Origin: Meloidogyne chitwoodi
Taxonomy: Eukaryota > Nematoda > Chromadorea > Rhabditida > Meloidogynidae
NCBI GenBank assembly: GCA_015183035.1
Contig: JACZZP010000013.1
Coordinates: 1,240,001-1,304,000, forward strand
DNA: 64,000 nucleotides
Reading direction: 5' to 3'
Shown here: positions 1 to 12,497 of the stretch, piece by piece
Numbering within the stretch: position 1 is the stretch's first letter
Layout: each line of letters begins with the position of its first letter
The notes under the pieces: model-generated
The model's input: the letters and a program-made list of their open reading frames with translations, nothing else
Database searches by the model: none
Told to the model about the DNA's origin: nothing
Made by a program: the position numbers and the translations under genes

Positions 1-3000
1 TTTTTTATTTTATTTTACATATATTTAAAGAGTAAATAAATAAAAACATTTATTTAATGGCCAAATTCCACCTTTTTCCGTTTTATAAAAACCGTTCAAA
101 CAAAATAAAGGTAAATAAATAAATATACCGAAAACTTCCTTTTCCGCTCCTTTTTCAGCATAAAATAAATTAAAATTTTAAATAAATAAATTAAATAATT
201 AATTTAAAAAAAAATATTTTTATAAAAAATAAAATTTATTTATTTATTATCTAATAATTAAAAATAAATTTTTTAAACAAATAAGCTCGTAGTAAATGTA
301 AAAAGATTCTTAACTATAAAAATAATTTTTCTACTAAAAAATAAAATATTTGCCAAAAAAGGAATTTTGTGACTTTTTTAAAAATAAATAAAAATGGGTA
401 AAAAAATTTATAAAAAAATAGAAAGAGAGGAAAGAATAAAAAAATAAATAGGATCATCATCAACAAGTCCATTCATTCATATCTTTTATTTTTAAAAAGG
501 ATTGAGTTAAAGAGAGGATAAGGAAATAAATTTAAAAAAAGAAGAAGAGAAGAGAAGAGAAGAGAGGAAAAGAGATTAAGTAATAATAAATATATAAAAG
601 AATAACCGGTTAAAGTTAAAAAATATTGTGGAATTAAAGTGAATAAAAAATTAAAGTGGCACTAAAAAAAAGACTAAAATAAAAAATATTATTTTTACGT
701 TTTCTATTATTTTTAGATTACTCGTAAAAGTTGCCTTTTTTAATATTTTGGTAAAAATTTAATAAATATTATTTTATACATATAATTTTTAAGAATTGAT
801 AGAAAAGTATAAATTAAATAAAAAAAATAATTTTTTATTTAATTATTATTTTACCCTTTATAGAAGTTATATTTTGATTTAGCCAATTTATTTATTTTTT
901 TAAAAAGTATTCCCCTTTTATGTAAAAAATGATTATGAGAAAATAAAAAAACTTAAGAAAAAAAAACAAAAAATCTCTAGTGTCCAAAGAGGATCTCATT
1001 TATTTTTGCCTAAAGCGAAAGGAAAAAAAGAAAAAGTTGTTTTTTATTTTATTTTGTTTGTTAGCCCCCACCCAACCCTTAATCCTTTTGTTCCTTTAAA
1101 AAGTGGGTGAGCGGGAAATGAATTGTCGGGAAAATGAAAAAAAAAGTAGAGAACATAAACAAAAAAAAAAAGAAAAAAAAGACAAATTTGGGTAATTAGG
1201 TGCTCCTTTGGGAATTAAAATTTAGGTAATTATAACATTTTTTTATTTTATTTTGCAAAATGTTTTTTTGTAAAAAATAAATAAAAAATTATTTAAAAAT
1301 AATTATTTAAAAAATAATAATGATTTTAGTTAAATTATTTAAAATATATAATTTATTTTAGTTTTCGTTTTTACTCTTTTTTAATTATTTAATTAATTTA
1401 TAATTAAATAATAAAATTAAATATATATTAAATAAATCTAAAAAGTCTTTTATTTATTTAAAAATCCTTAAATTAATTCTTTTTCTCACTGAACAACTTT
1501 TAATTGCCTTTTTTACTTAAAATGATTGTTCTTCTCTCTCACATTACTCGCGCAATTAAACATTAAAACTTTCAGAAATTATTTTAAAATTAAAAAATAA
1601 ATAAAATAAATAGATATATATTGGATATATAAATATAAATAAATATAAGATTACAACTAACACAAATTAAAAAGAGATAGGCAATTAAAAAGAGGTAAAA
1701 TGGAGAAATTGAATGAGTGATGAAAATAAATAAATAAATAAATTGATGAGAAAATGTAATAGGATTGAATAAAAGGGATAAATAGGTATATAATGGAATT
1801 TATTTATTTTTTTAAATTTATTTTTAAGTGATCAGAAACAGAAAAAATAAATAATAAAATATTAATTAAAACCAAATTATATTAATGAAGGTAGAAAATA
1901 AAAATAAAATAAAAATATCTTTTAATTTAATACCCAATCACAAATTTATGCAAAATTAAATAATAATTATTTTTATAATAATATATTAAAATAACTCATT
2001 CAATATTTAATTAAATCTTAATAAAATAATAATTAATAAATATAATAGTACCTTTTTTAAATAAATATTTATTTATTTATTCTTTTCCTAAAAATAATAA
2101 AATAAAAAATAGGGTCAATTGAGGGTATAAATAACAACTGCCCATCATTTTTCTCATAAAATCCTCTAATCCTACAATTTATCCCCTTTTTTCAACCATC
2201 AATTTGCCTTCTTATTTCTCCGAGAAAATCCAGGTCCCAACAATTTTTTGTTATTTTTTTAGGTCCGTTGAGTGCGCGTTAGCATTTAACTATGTTTTTT
2301 TTCGCATGAATGATCAAATGACAAAATTGATATTTTTAATAAATAAATATATAATAATAATTAATATTTATTTATTTAAAGTAAATTAAAAAATAACTTA
2401 ATTTTAATTTAATTTTAAAAAAGTATAAGAATAAATATTGTGTATTATTGTTAAAATTAAAATTGAATTAAAAATCAGAATTAAAGAATAGAATTATAAA
2501 AAATTCGAAAAAATTTAATTTTATAAAATAAAATAAGAGAAAGCTCAGAAAATTTAAAAATAAAATAAAATTTAAAAAAATAATATAGTAAAAATTTTAA
2601 TTATAGAAAATCATAAATATAAATAAATAAATAAATAAAAATAATTTTATTTATTTATTTTAATTGTTCTTTAATCGATTAAAACAAATTTATCAAAATA
2701 TTTTGAATTTGCTAAAAATGTTTGGACAGATGGACATTTAAAAGATAAAGATAATATAAAAGAGAAGAAATAGCTATTGTGAAGAATATAAATAAATAAA
2801 TAAATAAATAACAACCATGTGCCAACATTTGGAAATTCCTTTAAAATTCTTTTAATATTTAGTTTGGTCATTTAAATTTATTTTGGCATGTTTATAGTTG
2901 TTATATATTTATATAATTAATTTATTTAATATATTTTTGATTATTTTTATTTAAATTAAAAAATATAAAAAAAATAATATGTATATTTTTTTAAATAATT

Positions 3001-5457
3001 AAAATAAAAAATTCTAAATAAATATGTATAATATTTAATTATATAAAAAAATATTTTTTAAATGCCTAATGTTCTCTTAGAACGTTAAAATAAAATATTA
3101 AAAATATTTATTAGAAAAAAATATAAATTTGATAATTTTCTTTTTTTTGCTTCTTTTACCGCGCGTCATGTAAAAATAAATAATTTTATTTAACAACAAA
3201 AGCATTGTTGTTTATTCTCTTTTACCCTTTTTCTCATTTTTGCCTTCATTTGGCAAAATATATAGGTAGAGGAGGAGGGTATTTTATATTTTCTAGTATT
3301 TTGTCGGTCCATTGCTTTTTTAACTTTCAATGAGCAATTGAATTTAGAATATTTTAAAATTGTTAAAAAAGAAGAAAAAAAGGAATTAAATTTTGGTATA
3401 TACTAAAAAAGGTCAAAAGAAGAATATTATTATGGCAAAATAAATAAAATATAAATTAAAAAATACTAATTTTTAATAATATATTTTTATTTTTTAAAAG
3501 TTAAAAGAAATAAACAAAATATATATACTAATACTATTTTAGTCATTTTATTTAACGGCACATTCTTCTGTCAAAATTATTTTACTGCTGTCAAAAGCTT
3601 TTAGCGCTTTTTTCACTTTTTAGCTTTTTTACTTGCGCTTTTTTTATTTTATTTTTAGTTTATCACTAATTTTGTGACTTTAATATATTTATATAAAATA
3701 ATAGAAAACATATTATTATTTTATAATATATTTTAAAAATATTAATTTTATTTAAGAGAGATAATTAATTTAAACAGAAGGGCATCTTTCTTTTTTTAAT
3801 TTATTGGATAATTTATTTATTATTTTTTTAAATTAAATTATTTAAAAATAAATCAAAATATATTATTTTATAATATATTTTAAAAAATAAAAGTGTTCTT
3901 CTTCTACATATTTTTCATCAAAATTATTAACTAAAAAAAGAAGAACTTGTAAAAGGAGACAACAACACTTAAATATATATATTTTTGTTGGCAACAACCT
4001 CTTGACTTTTTTTTCTTATAAAATTTTCTTTTTATTATTTTTGGCTTGTCTAAACAAAACATTTTTATTATTATTTATAAAAATATATTACTTATACAAT
4101 ATTGTATTTATTTATTTGTTAGTTAGTAAGTAATAATGGCCTTTTTGACCGCCTTACGCCTATTGAAGAGTTCAATATATTTTTTCTTCATTTCCCGCGC
4201 TTTCTTCTCATTTTTCTTCTTCACCGCCGACATTTTTCTTTTGAATAATTTATAAATACACAATGGATTGGATAAAAATGTTCAAATAAAAAAAGAATGC
4301 GCAGAGAGGCAAATGATGGAGAAAAAGGTTAAAAAAAGGTTTTGGAAAAAGAAAATTGTTAAAAAATATTTAATTATAATTAGAGGATATATAAATATTA
4401 TAAATTATTTTTAGGATTATTTAAATAAATGGATAAATTATTCAAAAATATTTTAAAATAATTTAATTACTACTTGTTTGTTTGTAAAAGAGTATAAAAA
4501 TAATTTAAAAAAAAGACTCTTATAATGACTAATATGTACTTTTCAGAATTTTTAAATTAAGTGATAATTAAATTTGTTTAAAAATATAAATTAAATATTT
4601 AAATAAAGTTATTTTGTATAATTAATTAATTGTTTTAATTAATATTCACTCTCTAATTTATTTATTATAAAAAAGAGAAGAAAAAAGGTATAAAAATGTA
4701 ATTAGACAAATAAATATATTTATTTAAAAAATATCCTAATATTCTAAAATATTTGGAAAGAATAAAAGATAAATTACAGTCGAAAATCTACGCCTAAATT
4801 TATTTGGTCTATGAACACATAAATTTAATTATAATTCTTTGAGGGTTGTTTATCCTATATAAATAATATTTTATAATTTTTTATAAAGGTCACAAATAAA
4901 ATAAATTAATAAATTTATAAATTTATAAAATAGTACTTATTTATTATTTTTTTATTTTATTTGCAAAAAATAAATTAAAAAAAAAAGTAAAATAAAATTA
5001 AAAGAAAAAACTTTTGTGGCTTTTAAACAAATGTTTTAATTTTTAAAAATAAATACTTTTACTTCTTCTATTTGATTGACGAAATGATTGACTTATTTTA
5101 TTTTTTTAAGTTAATTTTTAGAATTTAATCAATTTAAAGTGATTATTAAGTGCAACAAATGTCGCTTAAAATAAAAATTATTTTTTCAACAAAAAATATT
5201 TTGAAATTAATTTTATTTAATTTTTAATAAAAAATATTTAATTTAATTATTTTTATCTTATAATTTAAAAGAGTTAATCTTTTTGTTTTATAAATTAAAG
5301 TAATTTTTTGATAATAATTAATTTAAAATTAATGGAAATTATAAAGAAAATTAGAGATTAAAAATAAAATAAAAAATATATTTAGAGAGATGTTATAATT
5401 ATTTAATAAAATAAATAAATAAATAAAAAGTATTAATGTTTTTGAAAAAAAATATTA
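1..5457. other. AT-rich region without a convincing gene
   Basis: Very AT-rich DNA with many A/T homopolymers and AAAT-type tetranucleotide runs (for example around 1724-1743, 2625-2640 and 2789-2811). Short open frames occur at 2204-2389 (+) and 2671-2871 (-), but they lack recognisable domains and supporting neighbouring exons. The second runs through an AAAT microsatellite. I see no RNA gene or transposon ends here. Confidence 0.6.
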
Positions 5458-5465
5458 AAATGTTT

Positions 5466-6028
5466 GGTACTTTTCCGTTATGGTTACAAAGTCCGCAAGT
5501 TTTTGTCTGCAAAAAATTTAATTTTTTTCTTAAAAAGGATTATTTAAAAAAAATATTTATGTGCATGAGCATAGTTTCCACAACTATAATAAAGATTATT
5601 TATAAATTTTTTGGTATATAAAAGGTATTAAGTTTTTTGAATCTATAAAATTCTAATTTTACAAAATGAGTTACAATTATAAAAAATTGCTTTCTATAAT
5701 ACCTGATGAAATCCATGTAGCATAATTTCTTCAAAATTGTGGAATTCTACATAAGGAACGAGTTTGTTGTGGTAATAGAATGGTTCCGTTTGAGATAAAA
5801 ATTGTGAAAAACTTATAACTATGTGGCGTTGTAGTTCGTGCCATGGCCAAAAAGGTATACGTCCTGATACCTGGTTAGATCCTTCAACCGCTTGACACCA
5901 TTGTTGAATTTATTTATTGGTTATGCTCATGCACATAAATATTTTTTTTAATAATCCTTTTTAAGAAAAAAATTAAATTTTTTGCAGACAAAAACTTGCG
6001 GACTTTGTAACCATAACGGAAAAGTACC
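5466..6028 (-). mobile_element. Decayed Merlin-like (IS1595/ISXO2-type) DNA transposon
   Basis: The element is 563 bp with terminal inverted repeats of about 110 bp, starting GGTACTTTTCCG and ending CGGAAAAGTACC. It is flanked by a perfect 8-bp direct repeat AAATGTTT (5458-5465 and 6029-6036). Between the repeats, the + strand around 5700-5880 reads as fragments resembling the N-terminal zinc-ribbon of ISXO2-type transposases (GILHKER, LWRC, CxxC), broken by stops. The same fragments are intact in the related element at 29254-29973. Merlin elements make 8-9 bp target duplications and encode this transposase type, which fits. It cannot be autonomous: the frame is interrupted and the DDE catalytic part is absent. 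Strand is nominal. Confidence 0.75.
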
Positions 6029-6183
6029 AAATGTTTGCGCAGCACATTTTTTATTTTAAATATATTTATTGTCTCCACAAGAGTTAAAAGCCAAGTATAT
6101 AATAGTACATATAAAGCTTTTTTTATAAAAAATAAGAATAAAGATTAACGGAAAAAATAATTGTTTAAAAATAGAGAAAAAGG

Positions 6184-6866
6184 TAGAGCTGTTCCAAGAC
6201 CAAAAATAACCAAGACCCAAGACCAAGACCAAGACTTATAACCAAGACTCAAGACCAAGACCAAGACCAAAAAAAACCAAGAAAAACAAGACCAAGACCC
6301 AAGACCAAGACTAAAAATATTTTAATATATACAAAAAATTAAATTCATTAAAATTTATTATAAATCCCCAAAATCATAATTAAAATGTAAGAACAATTGC
6401 TGTTTAGCATGAGTGCTACTAAAAGAAAGCCGTTTTGGCTTGTAAATTTCTCCAAGAATCGAAAATGTTCTTTCACGCTCTACTGTGCTTGGTGGTGAAC
6501 AAAGAAAAATTTTCGCAAGCTGTTTAAGTGTTGGGTGTGATAAGTCTTTCTCCCAAAATTTAATTGGATTATATACCAGCGATTCATAATAACTCTGAGT
6601 TTAATTATTTATTTACACATGACAAAATATATTAAGTACCTTTAGAAAATGTAAAACCTCGCAAGTTTAGCGCCGCAGGCGAAAAATTTTTTTAATTTTT
6701 AAACCTCTTGCCAAAATTTTTCCCCAAAATTGTGCTTGGTCCCCCTATGGTATCACACCAAGACCCAAGACCAAGACTTACAAGCCAAGACCCAAGACCA
6801 AGACCAAAAAAAACCAAGAAAACCAAGACCACCAAGACCAAGACCAAGACTCTTGGAACAGCTCTA
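6184..6866 (-). mobile_element. Truncated hAT transposon with CCAAGA-type subterminal repeats
   Basis: The element is 683 bp with 16-bp inverted ends TAGAGCTGTTCCAAGA and a perfect 8-bp target duplication GAAAAAGG (6176-6183 and 6867-6874). Each end carries about 100 bp of degenerate tandem CCAAGACC units (6194-6312 and 6758-6852), all on the same strand. The middle, read on the minus strand from about 6600 to 6345, encodes the C-terminal dimerisation region of a hAT transposase: HPTLKQLAKIFL, then SPPSTVERERTFS, then PKRLSFSS, ending at a stop. The upstream transposase (RNase H core) is missing, so this is an internally deleted, non-autonomous copy. Confidence 0.85.
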
Positions 6867-6874
6867 GAAAAAGG

Positions 6875-7840
6875 ACAAAAAATTAATTAAATGAAAAACA
6901 AATTAATAAATATTTTAAATTTAAGAAAAAAATAATAAAATTATGTTTTTTCTTATTATAATAATAATAAAACATTTTTTTCTCAAAAACATATACCTAT
7001 ATAAATTTATTAGGAATTTTTTAAATTAATTTAAAATAATTTTATTTCTCAAAAATTAACCTAAAATAAAATAAAAATAAATTTTATAAATAAAAAAAAT
7101 TTTAATTAAAAATATAACTAATAATATTTAAAATTATAAATTTAAATATTTTTAAATTTCTTTTAATTTACTTGACAAAATATTTATTAAAAATAAATTT
7201 TATTTTTTTAATATTTATTTTGTGTCTATCCAAAAATTTTTTTTATTTACGCATTAAAATTTAAAAATTTATTGTACAAATAAAATATTTTATATAATTT
7301 TTGAAATAAATTTAAAAAAAATTAATTTCAGACATATTTATCATATGATTATAAATTTAAAATTGCCAAAAACTAACATTTTTATTAAATTAATTTAATA
7401 TTTTAACTTAAAAAGCCACGTTTTAAATTAGAATTTTTTAAATTTTTTATTTTAAATTTTTTTAGAAAGATAAACAGATAATTAATTGGTATATATAAGT
7501 TAAGTATTTTTACTTTATTTTATTAAATATTATTCTTTAGTTTTTAACGTTAAAACCAATAAAAACCAAAACGTGGCTTTTATTATTTAAAAAAAAATAA
7601 AATTTTATTATTTTTTTTTAATAATTTTGTTAAAATTATTTAAATTTAACAGAAAAAGAATAATAAATAAATTTAAAAAAAACAAAATTACTTTCTCTTA
7701 AAAACTCCTCTTATTATAAAAATAATTAAAATAATATTTAATTAAAATAATTTAATTTATTTTATTAATTATTTATAATTTTTTAACCTTTTTTTAGTTT
7801 TAGGGTATATATAATTAATAAAATAATAAAATAAAAAATA
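6875..7840. other. AT-rich upstream region of the pectate lyase
   Basis: About 1 kb of A/T homopolymer-rich sequence with no frame or RNA gene that I can support. It must hold the promoter of the pectate lyase gene at 7841, but no motif stands out. Confidence 0.5.
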
Positions 7841-8784
7841 ATGATTAGTCAAATGTTTGTTATTTTTGTTGTTCCATTGTTTATCCAAAGTTGTTTTGGA
7901 ACTTTTGGTCCAGCATATAAAGATACAATAATTGTACTATTTTTATTTATTTATTTAATTAAATTAATTATTTTAAATTAAATATAGTTAAATGAAACCA
8001 AAGTAATTGATAAAGACTTTGATTGTCATTTTGTACGTTATGTTCAAAATCCAAAAATGGGAAATGGTGGTTCTAATGAATTTCAATATCCTTTATTTGA
8101 AGTTAAAAATGGGGCAACTCTTTCAAATTGTATACTTTCTGGCAATGTTGGAACTAAAGGAGCTGCTGATGGTATTCACTTAACTGGAAGTGGTACAATT
8201 AAAAATTGTTGGAATACTCAAGTTGGGGAAGATGCTATAACTTTATTAGGTTAATTAATTAATTAATTTAATAAAATTAAATATAATTAATTAATTAATT
8301 TTTAGGTACAAGTTCAAATTCTGTTTATAATATTATTGGTGGGGGAGCAATGAATGCACGTGGTAAAGTTATACAATTTGATGGAGCTGGTGTATTAAAT
8401 GTTGAAGGATTTCATGTATTTTAAATTAAAAGAGAGAAAATAAATAAATAAAAATTAATTTTTTAGATAAAAAATGCTGTAGAAGGTATCCGTTCTTGTG
8501 GAAATTGTGCTGACCAATATAAACGTACAATTACTGTCAAAAATTTAATAATAGAAAATCTTCAAAGTGGTCAATATGTTGTTGGAGTAAATAAAAATTA
8601 TGGAGATACTGCTACTCTTTCAAATATTCAAATATTAGGATCATCAGCAGGAAGTGCTTTTGTTTGTAAAATATTTGAAGGAAATAAAGTTCATGCTAAC
8701 CCAAAAGTTCTTGATATGTTAGATCATAAAGGAGGAGATGGACAACATTGTCATTTTAGTAAAAATGATATTAAACTTGGTTAA
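7841..8784 (+). CDS. Pectate lyase, polysaccharide lyase family 3
   Basis: Secreted enzyme that cleaves de-esterified pectin by beta-elimination, helping migration through plant tissue. Exons 7841-7933, 7988-8249, 8306-8415 and 8467-8784 join to about 260 residues, the normal length of the family. The first ~20 residues are a hydrophobic signal peptide ending near SCFGTFGP. PL3 hallmarks follow in order: NGATLSNCIL, GADGIHLTGSGTIKNCW, VGEDAITLLG, SVYNIIGGGA, the RSCGNC motif, QYKRTITVKN and GVNKNYGDTATLSNI. The six or more cysteines expected for the disulfide-linked beta-helix are present. PL3 genes of tylenchid nematodes are generally attributed to transfer from bacteria. The gene's AT content and short introns match its surroundings, so the transfer is old. 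The neighbouring genes to the right also encode secreted proteins. Confidence 0.95.
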
Positions 8785-9695
8785 TTAAAAGAAAATATTT
8801 AAATATTCTTTAATATCTTTAAATTAAATAATATCTTTATTTTATGTATTTAATGTTAAATTAAATAATAATATATCTGTAATTAATTATTTACTTTATT
8901 TTCTTTTTTTTAAATATAAATGGATTCTATTGCATTATTTTTTATTAATATTTAGAGATTTTGAGAAAATTAATATATTAAATTAAAAAATAAATTAAAA
9001 AATATGAGTTTATAAATAATTAAATTAAAAATATAAAATAAAAAGAAAGACTACATACAATTAATATTTAAATAAATAAAATAAGAAAAAATATAAATTT
9101 GTAAAAAATAATTATATTTAATTTTTAATAATTATTTAAAATAATTTAAGTTTACAAATATAAAATTTTATTTTATTTTTAAAAAATAACAAAAGACAAT
9201 TCTTAATAATTAAGAAAATAAATTAAATTACAATCTATTTTTGGTGGAAAACCATATGAGACATTTAATTATTAAATAAAAGTAAAATTTGTTTAATTTT
9301 ATTAAAATTTTATAAAATTATTGAATAAAGATATTATTGTAATAAAATTAAAAGGAATTCATAAAAATAAAATATATATGTATTATAAAAATAATAATTA
9401 TTTAAAAATAAATATAAAAAATATTAAATTATTATTTTACTAAAAACAATATTAGTTTAATAACAATTTCCGAATTATAAAAGGATTTAGAGAATTGCAC
9501 ATATGCCAATCTTGAAAAATAAAATTAATGTACTATTTTAAGATGACACTTGAACAGGCAATGATGTTTTTATGCAAAAATAATTATTATTTTATTTTCT
9601 AAGATTTTTAATAATAAACTTAAAAAAGAAAGATTCTTTTATTTAGTTTAAAGAATAAAAATTTTATAAAATTAATTTAATAAGAAAAACGAAAA
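8785..9695. other. AT-rich intergenic region
   Basis: 3' flank of the pectate lyase up to the tRNA gene. Only A/T-rich low-complexity sequence is seen, with no supported gene. Confidence 0.5.
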
Positions 9696-9767
9696 TGCCC
9701 CCACGCGGGATTGAACCGCGGACCTTCAGTTTACGAGACTGACGCTCTACCACTGAGCTATAGAGGC
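9696..9767 (-). tRNA. tRNA-Thr (anticodon CGU)
   Basis: A 72-nt cloverleaf on the minus strand. The acceptor arm GCCTCTA pairs with TGGGGGC plus discriminator A. The D arm is GCTC-AGTGGTA-GAGC. The anticodon stem TCAGT/ACTGA encloses loop CTCGTAA, giving anticodon CGT, which reads the threonine codon ACG. The T arm is CGCGG-TTCAATC-CCGCG. Both internal promoter boxes are intact, there is no intron, and all stems pair, so it looks functional. It stands alone between protein genes. Confidence 0.95.
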
Positions 9768-10359
9768 AAACATTAGTTTAAATTGTTTTTAACCTTATCA
9801 ATTAAAAATATTTTTATATAAATTATTTTATAATTTTGAATTTGTTTTCATTTTTTAAAAATATTTTATAATAAATAAAATTAATTAAAATTAATTATTT
9901 AGTTAAATAAAAAATTTAAAAAATAATAGATAAATTAAAAAATTTTATTTTATTAATTATTTTATTTACTATTAAATTTTATGTATTTATAATTGCTAGA
10001 TTTAAATTAATAAAAATTAATTTATTTAATATTTACATATATTATCAAAGATTAAATAAATAAATATATTTATTTATTAATATGTTCACTTATAATTATC
10101 ACACTCCTGTTTATCCGATTATTAATTAACTAATGACCTAATTTATATTAAATCCCGATAATTAAATTATTTATTTAATTTTTGATTATACAAAATAAAA
10201 TAAAAATAATATTTTATATAACTAAATAAATCAATTAATTAATTTAAATAATTAATTTAACTTTTTTCACTCTCTAGTTGTTTAATAAATCAAAAAGAAT
10301 AATAAATATATATTTTTTAAATTATTAATAATTTATTAATTAAATAATTAAGTAAAAAA
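9768..10359. other. AT-rich intergenic region
   Basis: About 590 bp between the tRNA and the next coding start, composed of A/T-rich low-complexity sequence. No supported feature. Confidence 0.5.
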
Positions 10360-12428
10360 ATGTTTAAACTTTTTCAATTATTCTCTTATAAATTTACAAC
10401 AATTAATATTTATTTGTTAATTTTTATTATTTTAATAATTTATTCTTTTGAATTTAATAATGATAATGATTTTAATGAAAATATTCGACATTTGGCAAAT
10501 AGACGATTTAAAAGGGATTTTATGTTAGCTGCAGGAAATTCTAGTGATCCATTGCCAAATTGTTTTAGAGTAATAATTTATTTAAATTAAATAAATAATA
10601 ATAAAATTAAATCAAGAACATCCAAAAAATGGATAAAAAAAATCATTTGGTAAATGAAAATTTAAAGTTGGAAATTTTTTAAATTTTGGTATTTGTTTTG
10701 GAAAATCTTTTAACATTTCAATTGGCCATTCTTTTCTCTTAAAATATAAATATTGTTTTGAAGAATTAACAAAATAAGCACTAATTATGGTTAAGCCTGT
10801 TTTTGTTGTTTTATCTTCTTCATTAATATTATTATTATTATTTAAATAAAGACAACCAATACTAATATAATTTCCATAATTGTGTATCTATTATTATTAT
10901 TAAATTATTATTATTAATTTTATAAAATTAATTTAAGAATAAAACCAATAAATTAATAAAAGGGGATTTCATAAAAATATTCCTAGAAATATTTCTCTAA
11001 TTTTTATCTTCCATCTTTTGATATTTTTATTTAATTTTAATTTATTAAAAAATTATTAAACTCTTTTTTCATAATAATTTGTATTTTCATCCAATTGTAA
11101 ATTAAATAGTTGTTCACAATTTAATAATTCAGAAGTAATATTAAGTAATTTAGCTGCCGATATTTTTTGAATATTTTTACTGAAAATATATTTTTTTTAA
11201 TTATTTTTTAAATAAATTTACTTTAATAAACAAATTAAAATTTTCTTTTTAATTTCTTTATTTTTTATTTTTTCCCAATTAGTAGTAGAATATAATTGTA
11301 ATAATTGTTGAGAACATTGTTGATAAATTATATTTTTATTTAAATTATTAATATTTGAATTAATTAATAAAAATATATTTATTAAAAATATTAATATTTT
11401 TAAATTATTTAATAACATTTTTTTATTAAAATTATTTTCAGAATTATTTAAGTAGTAGCCCTCCTTTTTATTTCCATGACAACAAATATATTTATTTATT
11501 TAAATACATAATTTTATTTTATTAATTTTAAATATTAGAAATAATTATTTTTTTTAAGAACAAAATTTAAAATATTCAAATCTCTATTTTGTGTTTATTT
11601 AATTTAATTATTTTATAGCAATGTAACCAAGAATGGAGACAAGATTTTGAAAAAGAATTTGGAATGAATGTTTCTGATTTTTATGATTTTCCTTTTCATC
11701 CAAAAGTATTAGATTATGTTTCATATTTAGCTTATTGCCGTTTAGCAGATAGGCAAACACAATGTTATATTGAAAAATGTAATGATCAGGTAAAAATATA
11801 TTTATTTTAATTTATTTATTTTAGAGTGCTGATCGTGTATTTTCTCCCTCAAATTTTATATGTACATTTAAAAGACAACATTTCCTTAGATCACGTTCTT
11901 GTTTAGAAGCGAGTGAACCTATTGGATTTTTACGTTGTGATAGAAGTTGTCAATCACCTTCTTCAAATAGTAATGATGAATTAGGACTAGAAAAACAACA
12001 AAGACATGCCGAATTAGGAAAAGTATTTTTTGAAACAGAATTGGAAGCATATGAAAAGGAATTAGACACACTTTGCACTTTTCAACGTTGTTTTTCAAAA
12101 TGTCATCAAAAAATTGTTGGTTAGTATTTTTAAAATATAAAATAAAAAAAAAGAAAATTAATTTTTAGAACAAATTTGTTCTCCAAATCAAGCAATTATT
12201 GCTACAGAATTAATTCAAATATATCTTAAATGGCATTCTGCTGATTTACTTGATTGGCATTTATTAACTGGAAATGAAAAAATTTTACCACAAAGTTGTG
12301 CTCTTTTAATTCAATTAGAACAACGTGAACAACAAAAGACTTCTTTACCTTCAGAAAATATAAAATTAAAAGAATTTGATGAAAATACAATTGTAGATCC
12401 TATTGTTATGGCAATGATGGCAGCTTGA
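10360..12428 (+). CDS. Cysteine-rich secreted protein, possible CPG4-type domain
   Basis: Predicted secreted protein of about 287 residues from four exons: 10360-10569, 11619-11789, 11825-12119 and 12169-12428. The N-terminus has a long hydrophobic stretch (about residues 17-32) that acts as signal peptide or anchor, then a basic RRFKRD site that could be a proprotein cleavage site. The mature part has cysteines in pairs: NCFRQC, AYCRLADRQTQC, EKC, FICTF, RSCLEA, LRCDRSC, LCTFQRCFSKC and QIC. This spacing resembles the nematode chondroitin proteoglycan 4 (CPG4) family of secreted proteins, but I cannot confirm membership by eye. The first intron is about 1.05 kb, unusually long here, because it contains another gene on the opposite strand. 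The stop lies only 69 bp from the stop of the convergent protease gene. Confidence 0.75.
10612..11418 (-). CDS. Small secreted protein nested antisense in an intron
   Basis: Three exons on the minus strand (11222-11418, 11062-11179, 10612-10887) join in frame to about 196 residues. The start MLLNNLKILIFLINIFLLIN is a textbook signal peptide. The rest is rich in Asn, Lys and Ile, with cysteines at QQCSQ, LICLL, LNCEQ, IGCLY and a C-terminal GCS. I recognise no family. The whole gene lies inside the first intron of the cysteine-rich gene at 10360-12428, on the other strand. Splice sites are canonical GT-AG and both introns keep a single reading frame, which argues for a real gene. Small size and secretion would suit an effector or gland product, but that is inference. 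Confidence 0.65.
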
Positions 12429-12497
12429 AAAGGAGATAAGAGACATTTTAAAAAGAGTTTATACTATTAGGAAAATATAAAATAAATTAATAAATAT

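Noticed and set aside
2671..2871. Minus-strand 66-codon frame
   Set aside because: It runs through an AAAT microsatellite and has no domain, signal peptide or clear partner exons. A tiny real gene cannot be excluded.
6190..6860. CCAAGACC arrays as a possible CRISPR-like array or minisatellite gene
   Set aside because: The units are tandem and unspaced, and they lie symmetrically inside a hAT element with target duplications.
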